64,000 nucleotides of DNA from Neptunomonas antarctica (GTDB taxonomy: Bacteria; Pseudomonadota; Gammaproteobacteria; Pseudomonadales; Balneatricaceae): NCBI RefSeq assembly GCF_001305295.1, contig NZ_LJSI01000053.1, positions 372,001 to 436,000 of the forward strand. The letters are read 5' to 3'. Positions 51,240 through 61,116 of this stretch are shown here, piece after piece. Each line of letters starts with the position of its first letter. Position 1 is the stretch's first letter. The notes below the pieces were generated by a model. The model made no database searches. It had not been told where the DNA came from and saw nothing but the letters and a program-made list of their open reading frames with translations. The position numbers were made by a program, and so were the translations under genes.

Positions 51240-51548
51240 ATGATGATTCCAGGTGAATTAAAAACCCTTACCGGCGATATCGAACTTAACGCAGGACGCG
51301 AAACCTGTACGGTTAATGTGGCTAACACCGGTGACCGCCCGATCCAGATCGGCTCTCACTATCATTTTTTTGAAGCCAATAACGCCTTGTCTTTCGAACG
51401 GGCTAAAACGCGTGGCTTTCGTTTGAATATTCCTGCAGGGACCGCCGTGAGGTTTGAGCCGGGGCAGTCACGGACAGTTGAGCTGGTGGCTTATGCGGGC
51501 ACTCGGCGGGTATTTGGTTTTCAAGGCAAGATTATGGGCGACCTGTAA
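51240..51548 (+). CDS. ureB: Urease beta subunit
   Basis: 102 residues: [21 protein letters not shown], then [21 protein letters not shown] and [22 protein letters not shown]. Forms the (alpha-beta-gamma)3 urease trimer. The start has two consecutive ATG codons; either could be used. 12 bases after ureA. Confidence 0.98.
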   Translation: MMIPGELKTLTGDIELNAGRETCTVNVANTGDRPIQIGSHYHFFEANNALSFERAKTRGFRLNIPAGTAVRFEPGQSRTVELVAYAGTRRVFGFQGKIMGDL

Positions 51549-51581
51549 CTCGATTATGGGCGACCGGTAAGGAGAACACAC

Positions 51582-53285
51582 ATGGCAACAATTTCACGGC
51601 GTGCCTACGCTGAGATGTTTGGCCCGACAACGGGCGACCGGGTGCGGTTGGCAGATACTGAGTTATGGTTGGAAGTTGAAAAGGATCTGACCACTTACGG
51701 CGACGAAGTTAAGTTTGGTGGCGGTAAGGTTATCCGTGATGGCCAGGGGCAAGGCCAGTGTTGCAGTGCTGAGACGGTTGATCTGGTGATAACTAATGCA
51801 GTGATTGTTGATCACTGGGGCATTATTAAAGCCGATATCGGGATTAAAAACGGACGTATTGTGGCTATCGGTAAGGCCGGTAATCCTGATGTGCAGCCTG
51901 ATGTTGATATCGTGATTGGTCCCGGCACCGAAGTGCTGGCGGCTGAAGGTTCGATCATTACAGCGGGCGGTGTTGATGCGCATATTCACTTTATCTGCCC
52001 GCAGCAAATTGATGAAGCCTTGGTGTCAGGTGTCACCACTATGCTGGGCGGCGGCACTGGCCCTGCAACCGGCACTAATGCCACGACCTGTACACCGGGG
52101 CCCTGGAATATCCACCGCATGTTGCAGGCTGTCGATAACTTACCGATGAACATTGGGTTTTTGGGTAAAGGTAATAGCAGCCAGCCAGAGGCCTTGCGTG
52201 AGCAAGTGGCAGCGGGAGCCATGGGGCTTAAATTGCATGAAGACTGGGGCACTACGCCGGCATCGATCGATTGCTGTTTGTCGGTGGCGGATGAGATGGA
52301 TGTGCAGGTGGCTATCCATACCGATACGCTGAATGAGTCCGGTTTTCTGGAAGATACACTGGCGGCGATTGGCGGTCGGGTGATTCATACTTACCACACA
52401 GAAGGCGCGGGTGGCGGCCATGCCCCGGATATTATCAAGGCGGCGGGCTTTCCTAATGTGCTGCCGTCGTCCACCAATCCGACGCGCCCATACACGGTCA
52501 ATACGGTTGATGAACATCTGGATATGTTGATGGTGTGCCATCACCTGGATCCGAGTATTGCCGAGGATGTCGCCTTTGCTGAGTCGCGCATCCGTCGGGA
52601 AACCATTGCCGCCGAAGATATCCTGCATGATCTCGGCGCTTTTTCGATGATAGCGTCCGATTCGCAAGCGATGGGGCGCGTCGGTGAGGTGATTATCCGC
52701 ACCTGGCAAACCGCTCATAAGATGAAGGTACAACGTGGCAGCCTGGAAGGTGATCCGGCTGAGCATGATAACGGCCGTATCAAACGTTATATCGCCAAGT
52801 ACACCATTAACCCGGCATTGACGCATGGTATTGCGCATGAGGTGGGTTCGGTTGAGGTGGGTAAGTTAGCCGATTTGGTGTTGTGGAAACCGGCCTTTTT
52901 TGGCGTAAAACCCAGCGCTATTCTTAAAGGCGGGATGATTGCAGCAGCCCCGATGGGTGATCCTAATGCGTCGATTCCAACACCTCAGCCCGTGCATTAT
53001 CGGCCGATGTTTGGCGCGATGGGTGCGGCGTGTCATGCCACCTCGATGCTGTTTTTATCGCAGGCCGCGATTAAAAACGACATTCCTGAAAAGCTGAATT
53101 TACAGAGTTTGATCGGTGAAGTAAAAGGCTGCCGCACACTGCAAAAGGCAGACATGATTCATAATAATTATCAGCCGGATATCAGTGTCGATTCGCAAAC
53201 CTACGAGGTGAAAGCCGACGGCGTATTACTCACCTGTGAGCCGGCGGCTGAGCTACCGATGGCACAACGCTATTTTCTTTTTTGA
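51582..53285 (+). CDS. ureC: Urease alpha (catalytic) subunit
   Basis: Hydrolyses urea to ammonia and carbamate with a two-nickel centre. The 567 residues equal the family length. Metal ligands: HIH in [13 protein letters not shown] (~136), the carbamylated lysine in [14 protein letters not shown] (~217), further histidines in [11 protein letters not shown] and [18 protein letters not shown], and the flap cysteine in [24 protein letters not shown] is present. Active by sequence. Confidence 0.98.
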   Translation: MATISRRAYAEMFGPTTGDRVRLADTELWLEVEKDLTTYGDEVKFGGGKVIRDGQGQGQCCSAETVDLVITNAVIVDHWGIIKADIGIKNGRIVAIGKAGNPDVQPDVDIVIGPGTEVLAAEGSIITAGGVDAHIHFICPQQIDEALVSGVTTMLGGGTGPATGTNATTCTPGPWNIHRMLQAVDNLPMNIGFLGKGNSSQPEALREQVAAGAMGLKLHEDWGTTPASIDCCLSVADEMDVQVAIHTDTLNESGFLEDTLAAIGGRVIHTYHTEGAGGGHAPDIIKAAGFPNVLPSSTNPTRPYTVNTVDEHLDMLMVCHHLDPSIAEDVAFAESRIRRETIAAEDILHDLGAFSMIASDSQAMGRVGEVIIRTWQTAHKMKVQRGSLEGDPAEHDNGRIKRYIAKYTINPALTHGIAHEVGSVEVGKLADLVLWKPAFFGVKPSAILKGGMIAAAPMGDPNASIPTPQPVHYRPMFGAMGAACHATSMLFLSQAAIKNDIPEKLNLQSLIGEVKGCRTLQKADMIHNNYQPDISVDSQTYEVKADGVLLTCEPAAELPMAQRYFLF

Positions 53286-53307
53286 AGTTTTTTATTAAGG
53301 AACCACT

Positions 53308-53772
53308 ATGTTACAGCTGACAAGCGTGCTGGCGGTAGTGAAACCCCATCAGGCAACGTTAAGTCTACCAATTGATAAACGTATTAAAAGTCGTTTGCGG
53401 GTCACCCTGGATGATGGCCGCGAAGCGGGTTTGTTTCTGCCACGCGGTTTGATTTTGCGTGATGGCGATCTGGTCGAAAGTGCAGAGGGCGTTGTGGTGC
53501 TGGTGCGTGCCGCGGATGAAGCGGTATCAACGATACATTGTGCTGATGCGGTATTGCTCACACGTGTGGCCTATCACTTGGGTAACCGTCATGTATCGCT
53601 GCAGGTAGCGGCAGGCTTTGTACGTTATCAGCATGATCATGTACTGGACGATATGGTGCGCGGCTTAGGCGGCGACGTTGTGGTTGAGCAAGCCCCCTTT
53701 GAGCCAGAAGCCGGCGCTTATCACAATAGTAAGCATGGTGGACATCATAATCACGAGCACCATGATCATTAA
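53308..53772 (+). CDS. ureE: Urease accessory protein UreE (nickel chaperone)
   Basis: 154 residues. The N-terminal peptide-binding domain is followed by a metal-binding domain with LGNRHVSLQV and HDHVLDDMVRGLGGDV, and a histidine-rich tail YHNSKHGGHHNHEHHDH that stores nickel. Delivers nickel to the UreDFG-apourease complex. Between ureC and a small membrane gene. Confidence 0.96.
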   Translation: MLQLTSVLAVVKPHQATLSLPIDKRIKSRLRVTLDDGREAGLFLPRGLILRDGDLVESAEGVVVLVRAADEAVSTIHCADAVLLTRVAYHLGNRHVSLQVAAGFVRYQHDHVLDDMVRGLGGDVVVEQAPFEPEAGAYHNSKHGGHHNHEHHDH

Positions 53773-53788
53773 TTTTTTGGAGAATGTT

Positions 53789-54055
53789 ATGAAGAGTGCT
53801 ATGAACACATCGCTTAAGACAGCAACGCTTAAGACAACAATATTAAAAACAATGGGTTGGGTTAGTCTGGCATCATTAAGTGGTCAGGCCTTCGCGCATA
53901 ATGAAGCAACGGCCAGCAGTGTGCAGGCAACTCTGGCGCATCAGCTGACGGCCCCCGACCACGTGCTGACATTTTGTGGTGTGGTGGCATTAGTCGTGGC
54001 GGCGGTGGTGTATGGTCCTGCGCTTTATCGTCGTATCCGTAACGACAAAAGATAA
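53789..54055 (+). CDS. Small membrane protein in the urease operon
   Basis: 88 residues from ATG at 53789 (GGAG site upstream). Signal peptide with a repetitive positive start (TSLKTATLKTTILKT), cleavage probably after GQAFA. The mature part is a short segment with LAHQLTAPDHVLTF, then one membrane helix (GVVALVVAAVVYG) and a basic tail. The HNEA / HQLTAPDH histidines could bind nickel, and the sequence resembles a shortened C-terminal part of HupE/UreJ nickel transporters, but I cannot confirm this. Its place between ureE and ureF suggests a role with nickel or urease. Confidence 0.75.
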   Translation: MKSAMNTSLKTATLKTTILKTMGWVSLASLSGQAFAHNEATASSVQATLAHQLTAPDHVLTFCGVVALVVAAVVYGPALYRRIRNDKR

Positions 54056-54067
54056 CCGAGGTTGTCT

Positions 54068-54733
54068 ATGCTAGCGGATCTGCGTTTATATCAATTGATC
54101 AGCCCAACCTTACCGATAGGTGCGTTTACCTATTCGCAAGGCTTGGAATGGGCGATAGATTCGCATTGGGTTACGTCTGAAGCCGAGCTCGAAGCGTGGG
54201 TATGTGGCATGTTGGTGCACAGCATGAGTACCTTGGAGTTACCTGTGTTATTGCGTTTACGCGAGGCGTTTGTGCAGCAGGATGCGGAGCAGGTTTCTTA
54301 TTGGTGTCGTTTTTTGCTGGCATCGCGGGAAACCTCCGAGCTGCGTAAAGAAGAACGACAACGCGGCCAGGCTCTGGCGGTTTTGCTACCACATTTGGGC
54401 GTAAAGGTAGCGCCGGAATATGAAGACGCGGTCCGTTCCACGCAAGTCGCTGGGTTTGCTGTGGCCGCGCAGCATTTTGATATTGCTGCCGATTCCGCCT
54501 GTGGAGGTTATCTGTGGAGTTGGCTCGACAATGCCGTGATGGCCGGCGTGAAGTTAATCCCTTTAGGACAAACATCGGGGCAAAAGCTGCTATTACGTAT
54601 TAGTGAGCAGATTCCTGCGGTGTTAGCGCGGGCACTACTTATTGAAGATGAACAGATTGGCAGTTCTACACCGGCTCAGGCAATCGCCAGTAGCCGTCAT
54701 GAAACACAATATTCACGGCTGTTCCGCTCCTGA
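54068..54733 (+). CDS. ureF: Urease accessory protein UreF
   Basis: 221 residues from ATG at 54068; the upstream TTG is a less likely start. Helical protein with [39 protein letters not shown] and [24 protein letters not shown]. Acts as a GTPase-gating partner of UreG in nickel insertion. ureG follows 32 bases later. Confidence 0.95.
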   Translation: MLADLRLYQLISPTLPIGAFTYSQGLEWAIDSHWVTSEAELEAWVCGMLVHSMSTLELPVLLRLREAFVQQDAEQVSYWCRFLLASRETSELRKEERQRGQALAVLLPHLGVKVAPEYEDAVRSTQVAGFAVAAQHFDIAADSACGGYLWSWLDNAVMAGVKLIPLGQTSGQKLLLRISEQIPAVLARALLIEDEQIGSSTPAQAIASSRHETQYSRLFRS

Positions 54734-54765
54734 AAGCGGGCGTCACTATTGATCAGGAGTTAACG

Positions 54766-55386
54766 ATGAGCGAATACAAATCACCCTTGCGTATTGGGGT
54801 GGGTGGCCCTGTAGGGTCGGGTAAAACCGCGTTGCTGGAAGTGTTATGTAAAGCTATGCGCGACCAATACGATATTGCTGTTGTGACCAACGATATCTAT
54901 ACACAGGAAGATGCGAAAATTCTGACGCAGGCGGGCGCGTTGGCGCCGGACCGCATCATCGGCGTTGAGACGGGCGGTTGTCCACATACGGCGATTCGTG
55001 AAGATGCTTCTATGAATTTAGCGGCAGTAGAAGAGCTGGCCAAACTTCATAAAACACTCGATATCGTATTTATAGAGAGCGGTGGCGATAACCTCAGTGC
55101 GACCTTTAGCCCTGAGCTGGCAGACCTGACTATTTACGTGATTGATGTGGCGGAAGGTGAAAAAATTCCACGTAAAGGCGGCCCGGGCATTACCCGCTCG
55201 GATCTGCTGATTATTAATAAAATCGATTTGGCCCCTTATGTAGGTGCCGATCTGAACGTCATGGATCAGGATACCAAAAGGATGCGTCCGACATCGCCCT
55301 ATGTATTTACCAACCTTAAAACAGGGGTAGGTGTTGAGGAAATTATCAGCTTTATTATTGAGCAGGGGATGCTGGACGCAGCATAA
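54766..55386 (+). CDS. ureG: Urease accessory GTPase UreG
   Basis: 206 residues. P-loop [25 protein letters not shown], the nickel-binding [15 protein letters not shown] motif, and [15 protein letters not shown] for guanine specificity. Hydrolyses GTP to drive nickel insertion. Last urease gene of this operon; only ureD is elsewhere (29164). Confidence 0.97.
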   Translation: MSEYKSPLRIGVGGPVGSGKTALLEVLCKAMRDQYDIAVVTNDIYTQEDAKILTQAGALAPDRIIGVETGGCPHTAIREDASMNLAAVEELAKLHKTLDIVFIESGGDNLSATFSPELADLTIYVIDVAEGEKIPRKGGPGITRSDLLIINKIDLAPYVGADLNVMDQDTKRMRPTSPYVFTNLKTGVGVEEIISFIIEQGMLDAA

Positions 55387-55468
55387 CAGTAATAATAGCT
55401 ATCTCTGTATTGAAAAAAATCGGTAATATACCAGCTGATATCAACAGCAGGCAGAGGGTATTAACGTT

Positions 55469-56956
55469 ATGGAAACGGGTATTCTGATAGGGGGGTGTGA
55501 TAACGGAAAGGTCTTTCTGAACCCTCGTTACGCTAACCGACACGGATTGATCGCTGGGGCAACGGGCACGGGTAAGACAGTGACGCTGCAGTGCCTTGCT
55601 GAAGGCTTTTCAGATATTGGCGTGCCTGTTTTTATGGCCGATGTTAAGGGCGATCTTTCGGGATTATGCCAGACTGGTAAGCCGCATCCTAAAGTGGATG
55701 AGCGTGTTGAAAAGATCCGGATTGAGAACTTTGTTCAGCGTGGTTATCCGGTAGCGTTCTGGGATGTTTTTGGTGAGCAGGGCACGCCAGTCCGTTCGAC
55801 TATTTCGGAAATGGGCCCGCAGTTACTGTCGCAGCTACTGGATTTGAACGAAACCCAGGAAAGTATCCTGACGTTGATCTTTGAATTTGCTGATAATGAA
55901 GGTCTGTTGCTGGTGGATATTAATGATCTGCGCACCACGCTGGAGTTTATCGCCTCTCATGGCAAGGAGATCAGTACAAGCCTGACGGTTTCACGCGCCT
56001 CGGTAAATGCTATTTTACGCCGCTTGCTGATGCTGGAACGCGAAGGAGGTGATCTGTTCTTTGGTGAGCCAGCCCTGTTGCTCGAAGATCTGATGCAGCT
56101 GCACAGTGATGGTCGCGGCATGATTAACGTACTGGCGGCCGATAAGCTGATTTTGAGCCCGCGTGTTTATTCTACGTTTCTGTTATGGCTGTTGTCGGAG
56201 TTATTTGAAAACCTGCCTGAAGTCGGCGACGCTGAAAAGCCGAAGATGGTGTTCTTTTTTGATGAAGCGCATCTGCTTTTTAATAACGCCTCTAAGGTGT
56301 TAATTGAGAAAGTTGAGCAGGTGGTGCGTCTGATCCGCTCTAAAGGCGTAGGGGTTTATTTTATTACCCAGAGTCCGGGTGATCTGCCTGAAAACGTATT
56401 AGGTCAGCTGGGTAATCGGGTGCAGCATGCATTGCGGGCGTTTACACCCAAAGATCAAAAGTCGGTCAGAGTCGCCGCGCAAACCTTCCGTGCTAACCCG
56501 AATATGGATACCGCTGAGGTGATAACCACTATGGGTGTGGGCGAGGCGTTGGTGTCGGTGTTGCTCAAAGACGGTGTGCCCAGCATGGTTGAGCGTACTT
56601 TAATTCGGCCGCCTTCGTCACGTATGGGGCCTGCTACTGATCAGGAGCGTCAGGCCATTATCGACAGTAGCCGCCTGCAGCGCCGTTATGCTGAGGCTTA
56701 TGATCCGCGTTCAGCGCATGAGGTCCTGCTGGAGCGCACCGCAGCGCGTTTGAAAACTGCTGAGGATGAAGACGCACGTGTCGCACAAGAGAAGCAAGAC
56801 GCAAAAGATAATAGAAGAAGCACGCCAAAAGGCAGTAATCGTCAATCGGTGACGGAGGCTTTATTGAAGAGTGTGATACGCAGTATCGGTAGCAGCTTAG
56901 GCCGCGGCGTTGGTAAAAGTTTATTACGCGGTATCTTAGGATCTTTGATGAAGTAA
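55469..56956 (+). CDS. yjgR: HerA-like ATPase YjgR (DUF853)
   Basis: 495 residues, helicase-like protein of the HerA/FtsK superfamily. Walker A GATGTGKTVTLQ near residue 30, VFMADVKGDLSGL, Walker B MVFFFDEAHLLF (~270), and arginine-rich FITQSPGDLPENVLGQLGNRVQH. A charged, poorly conserved C-terminal region (~430-495) ends in a glycine-rich basic helix. The biological role is not established. Strong terminator follows. Confidence 0.88.
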   Translation: METGILIGGCDNGKVFLNPRYANRHGLIAGATGTGKTVTLQCLAEGFSDIGVPVFMADVKGDLSGLCQTGKPHPKVDERVEKIRIENFVQRGYPVAFWDVFGEQGTPVRSTISEMGPQLLSQLLDLNETQESILTLIFEFADNEGLLLVDINDLRTTLEFIASHGKEISTSLTVSRASVNAILRRLLMLEREGGDLFFGEPALLLEDLMQLHSDGRGMINVLAADKLILSPRVYSTFLLWLLSELFENLPEVGDAEKPKMVFFFDEAHLLFNNASKVLIEKVEQVVRLIRSKGVGVYFITQSPGDLPENVLGQLGNRVQHALRAFTPKDQKSVRVAAQTFRANPNMDTAEVITTMGVGEALVSVLLKDGVPSMVERTLIRPPSSRMGPATDQERQAIIDSSRLQRRYAEAYDPRSAHEVLLERTAARLKTAEDEDARVAQEKQDAKDNRRSTPKGSNRQSVTEALLKSVIRSIGSSLGRGVGKSLLRGILGSLMK

Positions 56957-56966
56957 GCGACGGCTG

Positions 56967-57000
56967 AAGCATCACCTGCGCGAGTGCGCAGGTGATGCTT
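56967..57000. terminator. Bidirectional terminator after yjgR
   Basis: AAGCATCACCTGCGC, loop GAGT, GCGCAGGTGATGCTT: perfect 15-bp stem between converging genes; short T content beyond. Confidence 0.8.
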
Positions 57001-57030
57001 TCAATTATTCCTCTTTATACCAGCAGCCTC

Positions 57031-58026
57031 TTATTCAAATTCCATAGCCTCAAAGACACGGCCGGCATTTTTTGACGCCAATGCTTCGAAGGTTGCCAGA
57101 TGGGAGTAAGCACTTTGATCAATCTGGTAGGCATCCGCAAGGGTGCCGCCTTGCTCAATGAGTTCCGCTACCTCGCCACGAATAAATTCCAGATAGCCAC
57201 GAGTCCATTGGTCAACTGTTGCAAAATCGGTGGGGCCGCCGTGTCCCGGTACAATGATTTTGTCATAAGCAAATTTACTAAAAGTCGAGTGCCATGTTTC
57301 TAGCCATTCAGCAGTATTGGTGTCGGGGAAAATAGGTAAAAGGCGCACGTGAAAGGCGATATCACCGGCGATAAGAACATTGCGCTCCGGAATGAAAACG
57401 GAGATATCTCCTGGTGAATGTGCCGGCCCAAAGCGGATGATTTCGGCGGTAATACCACCCAGGTCCACTGTCATGTTGTCTTCAAATGTTTGGTCGATAG
57501 GGACTATTTTTGTTCCTTCGGCGCGCTCTTTAAGAATGGCCTGTAAGCTGGCGATGCCCTCTAAACCATGAGCCTGAATCTCTTTTGCGGCATCCACATG
57601 GGCAATCAGTGTGGCACCTTGTTCTTTCCAGTAATTATTGCCCAGTGAGGCATGCGACTGGCCATTTTCATCTACCACATACTTAACGGGTTTGTCGGTA
57701 AGCTGTTTTATTTCATCGTGCAGTGCTTTGGCAAGTAAGTAGGATGCACTGCCATTAACCACCAATACGGCATCGTTCCCAATGACAAAAGAGAGATTGT
57801 TATTGTGGCCGGCATTTTCGTAACTGTAATACTGGGTTTGGCCAATGGCAGACCAGACATTATCTGCGACCTTCACCGGCTTATCATAGAGAAGTGATTC
57901 AGGGTAACGATCAGGAATAACTTCAGCGAGTGTACTTGTGCTGAAAATGAGGATTAAGCTGAAGCTTAGTGTCTGAAGAGCCGGAGCACTATAATTAAGG
58001 ACAATTGATCGGAGTGTTCGCATCAT
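57031..58026 (-). CDS. Secreted MBL-fold protein with a degenerate first metal motif
   Basis: 331 residues with a signal peptide (~1-35, ending STLAE). The MBL fold is clear: NNNLSFVIGNDAVLVVNGS, then AHSPGDISVFIPERNVLIAGDIAFH and VPGHGGPTDFA. The first motif, normally HxHxDH, reads ENGQSHASLGNN, so three or more usual metal ligands are missing while the later histidine, aspartate and final histidine remain. Closest in shape to the SoxH/quinoprotein-relay type of secreted MBL proteins. Possibly a binding or altered-metal protein. The promoter has a TTAG-N6-CTAA palindrome, shared with the sulfur operon. Confidence 0.78.
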   Translation of the reverse strand: MMRTLRSIVLNYSAPALQTLSFSLILIFSTSTLAEVIPDRYPESLLYDKPVKVADNVWSAIGQTQYYSYENAGHNNNLSFVIGNDAVLVVNGSASYLLAKALHDEIKQLTDKPVKYVVDENGQSHASLGNNYWKEQGATLIAHVDAAKEIQAHGLEGIASLQAILKERAEGTKIVPIDQTFEDNMTVDLGGITAEIIRFGPAHSPGDISVFIPERNVLIAGDIAFHVRLLPIFPDTNTAEWLETWHSTFSKFAYDKIIVPGHGGPTDFATVDQWTRGYLEFIRGEVAELIEQGGTLADAYQIDQSAYSHLATFEALASKNAGRVFEAMEFE

Positions 58027-58074
58027 GAGTAAACAGCCTTTTTGAATTATTATATGAGCGTATTATTTAACTAC

Positions 58075-58090
58075 ATTAGAATTATCTAAT
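58075..58090 (-). promoter_or_regulatory. TTAG-N6-CTAA box, MBL gene
   Basis: ATTAGA, ATTA, TCTAAT: 6-bp arms, about 50 bases upstream of the MBL start. Core TTAGAATTATCTAA, one base different from the box at 34361 and similar to that at 32610. Confidence 0.55.
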
Positions 58091-58118
58091 AATTAAGCGA
58101 AACGCAATAAAAGGCAAG

Positions 58119-59234
58119 CTATTTGGCTGCAAACTTTGCGATCGTGATGTCCATCAATTGTTGGTAGGCGGGTTTTAACTGCTGCCAGCGTAGTGCATCA
58201 ATGTTGGGTGCTTGGGGGAGCGTTCCTGACTCTTTTTGGCTGACGAGTTGCTTTAGCATATCAACCAGTGACGCCGTCTCATTGCGCTTGATGGTCTTGT
58301 CCTCGGTGGCGTAACGATAGCGGCTATCAAACAGTTCTGTATACGCCAGCCGGTCGGGTATGACGGGTATTGCGCCAGCAGCCACGCCTTCCAGTACCGC
58401 AATACCCTGAAAGTCATGTAATGCGGTGGAAAGAACCACATCGGCCGTCTGTAATAGCTGGCGATATTCACTGGCAGACTGGACATACCCAAACTGGCTA
58501 AGCAGAGAGGGTAGTTGTGTTTTTATTTTGTTAAAAGCATCCGGTAGCTTGCGGAACTGCTGGCCGACAATCGAGCAGGTGATATTGACGCCCTCGGCAT
58601 GCAGCGCTGCCAATGCTTCATAAAGTAGCTCCGGGCCTTTATCGAATTCCCAACGATGATTCCAGACAATATGCAGTGGGCCGGCTTCTTTTTGTGGTGG
58701 CAGGTAGCAGTTATCATTGAGTGGTACAGGCAATACGCTGGAATGTTGTTGTAGGTGTTCAGATAAGCCAGCCGGTACAAAATCAGGTAGTTTTTTTAAT
58801 AACGCGCTGGCCCCGTTCAGGAAAGTATCGCGGTTGTAGTGAGTGTTAAACACGATGTGATCGGCTGCCAGCGCAGAATAGAGATTCAGAATTTTAGGTT
58901 CTACGCTTTTGAATTCATGGCCTGATTCAGGGTAGGCGAATTGATTCTCGTGAAAGTACAGCAAGGTTGGTATGCGGCTGAGCGCCGGCACAAAGCCTCT
59001 GAGGCTGGACAGGTCTGTCATCGAGGTCGCGATGATCAGGTCATAAGGTTGTTGTAACAGCGCCGCCGATTCTCCAAATGCCCAGCTAAGGCTATTGCCC
59101 CGTAGTCGCCAGGAGAAGTATCTGGCGGGCAGGGTGAGCACTGTCCATTGGTGTTCGGGGAAGTGTGTTACCAGCCCCTTATGCCAGTATTGGTGGCTGT
59201 CAGCGTCATAAGCCGATAAAAGGAGAATGTGCAT
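58119..59234 (-). CDS. tRNA-queuosine alpha-mannosyltransferase-like (DUF3524)
   Basis: 371-residue GT4-type glycosyltransferase. LLLSAYDADSHQYWHKGL near the N-terminus, PTLLYFHENQFAYPES, and WNHRWEFDKGPELLYEAL with GIAVLEGVAAGAIPVIPD in the C-terminal half are characteristic of the QTMAN/GTDC1 family, which mannosylates queuosine in tRNA-Asp. No queuosine synthesis genes lie nearby. Cytoplasmic, monocistronic in appearance, upstream of modC on the same strand but 66 bases away. Confidence 0.85.
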   Translation of the reverse strand: MHILLLSAYDADSHQYWHKGLVTHFPEHQWTVLTLPARYFSWRLRGNSLSWAFGESAALLQQPYDLIIATSMTDLSSLRGFVPALSRIPTLLYFHENQFAYPESGHEFKSVEPKILNLYSALAADHIVFNTHYNRDTFLNGASALLKKLPDFVPAGLSEHLQQHSSVLPVPLNDNCYLPPQKEAGPLHIVWNHRWEFDKGPELLYEALAALHAEGVNITCSIVGQQFRKLPDAFNKIKTQLPSLLSQFGYVQSASEYRQLLQTADVVLSTALHDFQGIAVLEGVAAGAIPVIPDRLAYTELFDSRYRYATEDKTIKRNETASLVDMLKQLVSQKESGTLPQAPNIDALRWQQLKPAYQQLMDITIAKFAAK

Positions 59235-59300
59235 AGGTTAAAATCGATTCGTTTCAGTCATGTAATTAGTGTGTTATCAACGCTTTAGCGCTTCATCTGT

Positions 59301-60440
59301 TTACCTTTTTACTAATGATACGCCTTTAATCTGGGCATAGAGTTTATCTCCCGTTTTTAATGCCAGCTTATCTTTTGAGCGACGCGTGATGCGCGCTAAT
59401 ATCTGGCTATGCTTGCCGAGTTGCAAGCGTACGTTGCACTGAGCCGTGTCGGCTTGGCTTATCTCCAGAATAGTCACCGGCAGAATATTAATGATAGTGC
59501 TATCGAGAGCTGCTTGTCGGGTCAGGCTGATATGGCTGGCACTGAGATGGATACGTTTGGCGGTGCCTACCACACCAATATTGCCCGGGACGGTCACGGT
59601 TCCTCCATCAACACTGAACTCGGTTAAATCATAGGCTGCATCATAATGGCTTACAACGGCGTCGAGCAGTGAGCCTGCGTTGCTGAAGTGTGCCAATGGC
59701 GCTGACAGATCGAGCATCATCTCTTTAATCGGCCCTTGTGCAGTTACGCGCCCCTGATCCAGCAATACGATGTGATCCGCCAGGCTTTCCACTTCCGCTA
59801 GCGCATGTGTGACATAAATAATCGGAATAGATAAACGTTCATGCAGTTGTTCAAGGTAAGGAATGATCTCTGCTTTGGTGGCGTAATCCAGTGCCGACAG
59901 CGGTTCATCCATCAGTAAAATTCCGGGATTAGAGAGCAGAGCACGGCCAATCGAGATGCGCTGCTTTTCGCCCCCCGAAAGCTTATCTGGCATGCGTTGT
60001 AATAAGTGCGATATACCGAGCAGTTGGCTGACTTCTTCTAAGGATAAAGGGCTCTGTTGTTTCGCGCGGCGATGACCAAATAAAAGATTGTTCTTAACGG
60101 ATAGATGGGGAAATAAGCTAGGTTCCTGAAAAACATAGCCGACCGCCCGTTGATGGGCCGGAAGGTGCACTCCTTGTTGTTCACAACCTTGCCGTTCCCA
60201 AAGATCACCATTAATACTCAGTTGCGCATGTTCTGCATTGTGAAGCCCCGCTATGCAGCGCAGCAGTGTTGTTTTACCGCAGCCGGAGGGGCCAAATAAA
60301 ACGGTAATACCGGAAGACGGAATACTGATATCAATATCTAGCGTGAAGTGTTCCAGAGGCGTACGGAAGCTAATATGCAAAGGCGTGCTCTGCTTCAAAT
60401 TCGGATTGAGGCTCTGGTTCAGGCTCTGGTTCTGGTTCAT
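59301..60440 (-). CDS. modC: Molybdate ABC transporter ATPase
   Basis: 379 residues. Walker [10 protein letters not shown], signature [16 protein letters not shown], Walker [12 protein letters not shown], switch HALAEVE, then a C-terminal MOP/molybdate-binding domain (~310-375; [26 protein letters not shown]). The first ~17 residues are a low-complexity run ([16 protein letters not shown]) from a 12-base tandem repeat; an in-frame later start is conceivable but none has a clear ribosome site. It overlaps modB by ATGA. Confidence 0.94.
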   Translation of the reverse strand: MNQNQSLNQSLNPNLKQSTPLHISFRTPLEHFTLDIDISIPSSGITVLFGPSGCGKTTLLRCIAGLHNAEHAQLSINGDLWERQGCEQQGVHLPAHQRAVGYVFQEPSLFPHLSVKNNLLFGHRRAKQQSPLSLEEVSQLLGISHLLQRMPDKLSGGEKQRISIGRALLSNPGILLMDEPLSALDYATKAEIIPYLEQLHERLSIPIIYVTHALAEVESLADHIVLLDQGRVTAQGPIKEMMLDLSAPLAHFSNAGSLLDAVVSHYDAAYDLTEFSVDGGTVTVPGNIGVVGTAKRIHLSASHISLTRQAALDSTIINILPVTILEISQADTAQCNVRLQLGKHSQILARITRRSKDKLALKTGDKLYAQIKGVSLVKR

Positions 60441-61105
60441 AGCCTGCTTCCTTTACGGCTGTTGCGTTCCATCAGTGTCACGCTGAGAATCACAATAAAA
60501 GAGAAGCACAACATGCCGCCGGCAATCAGGTGGGCCTTACCCCATTCAAGTGATTCAACATAGTCATACATAGCAATGGATAGCACTTTGGTTTCGCCGG
60601 AAATATTGCCACCAATCATCAGCACCACACCAAATTCACCCAGTGTGTGAACAAATGTCATGATAGAACCGGTGAGTAACCCCTGTCTTGATAGCGGTAA
60701 AACGACAGAGAAAAAAGTATCCAAAGGTGATGCACGCAATGTGGCAGCAACCTCAAGAGGCCGGGAGCCGATAGACTCAAAAGTATTGCGTAGCGGTTGC
60801 ACCATAAAAGGTAGCGAAAAGATAACAGAACCAATCACAAGGCCACTGAAAGTAAAGGTGAGTGGTGCACCGAAAATGGAGGTCAGTAATTGTCCTAGCG
60901 GGCTATCTGGCCCCAGTGCAATCAGCAGATAGAAGCCCAGTACAGTAGGCGGCAGCACCAGAGGCATACTGACCAGTGTCGCGATCATATCTTTAAATAA
61001 CCCACGGGATTGCGCTAGCCACCAGGCTAGTGGAATACCCAGAATCAGCAATATGAGAGTCGTTAGGGTAGCGAGTTTTAAGGTCAGCAGAATGGCATCT
61101 AACAT
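60437..61105 (-). CDS. modB: Molybdate ABC transporter permease
   Basis: 222 residues, five membrane helices: [35 protein letters not shown], and the ATPase-contact loop [25 protein letters not shown]. Imports molybdate for molybdoenzymes. Operon modA-modB-modC. Confidence 0.95.
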   Translation of the reverse strand: MLDAILLTLKLATLTTLILLILGIPLAWWLAQSRGLFKDMIATLVSMPLVLPPTVLGFYLLIALGPDSPLGQLLTSIFGAPLTFTFSGLVIGSVIFSLPFMVQPLRNTFESIGSRPLEVAATLRASPLDTFFSVVLPLSRQGLLTGSIMTFVHTLGEFGVVLMIGGNISGETKVLSIAMYDYVESLEWGKAHLIAGGMLCFSFIVILSVTLMERNSRKGSRL

Positions 61106-61116
61106 GTGTTATTTAA

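Noticed and set aside
51663-52838. Long minus-strand frames opposite ureC
   Set aside because: Shadow frames of a highly conserved gene; composition is not protein-like.
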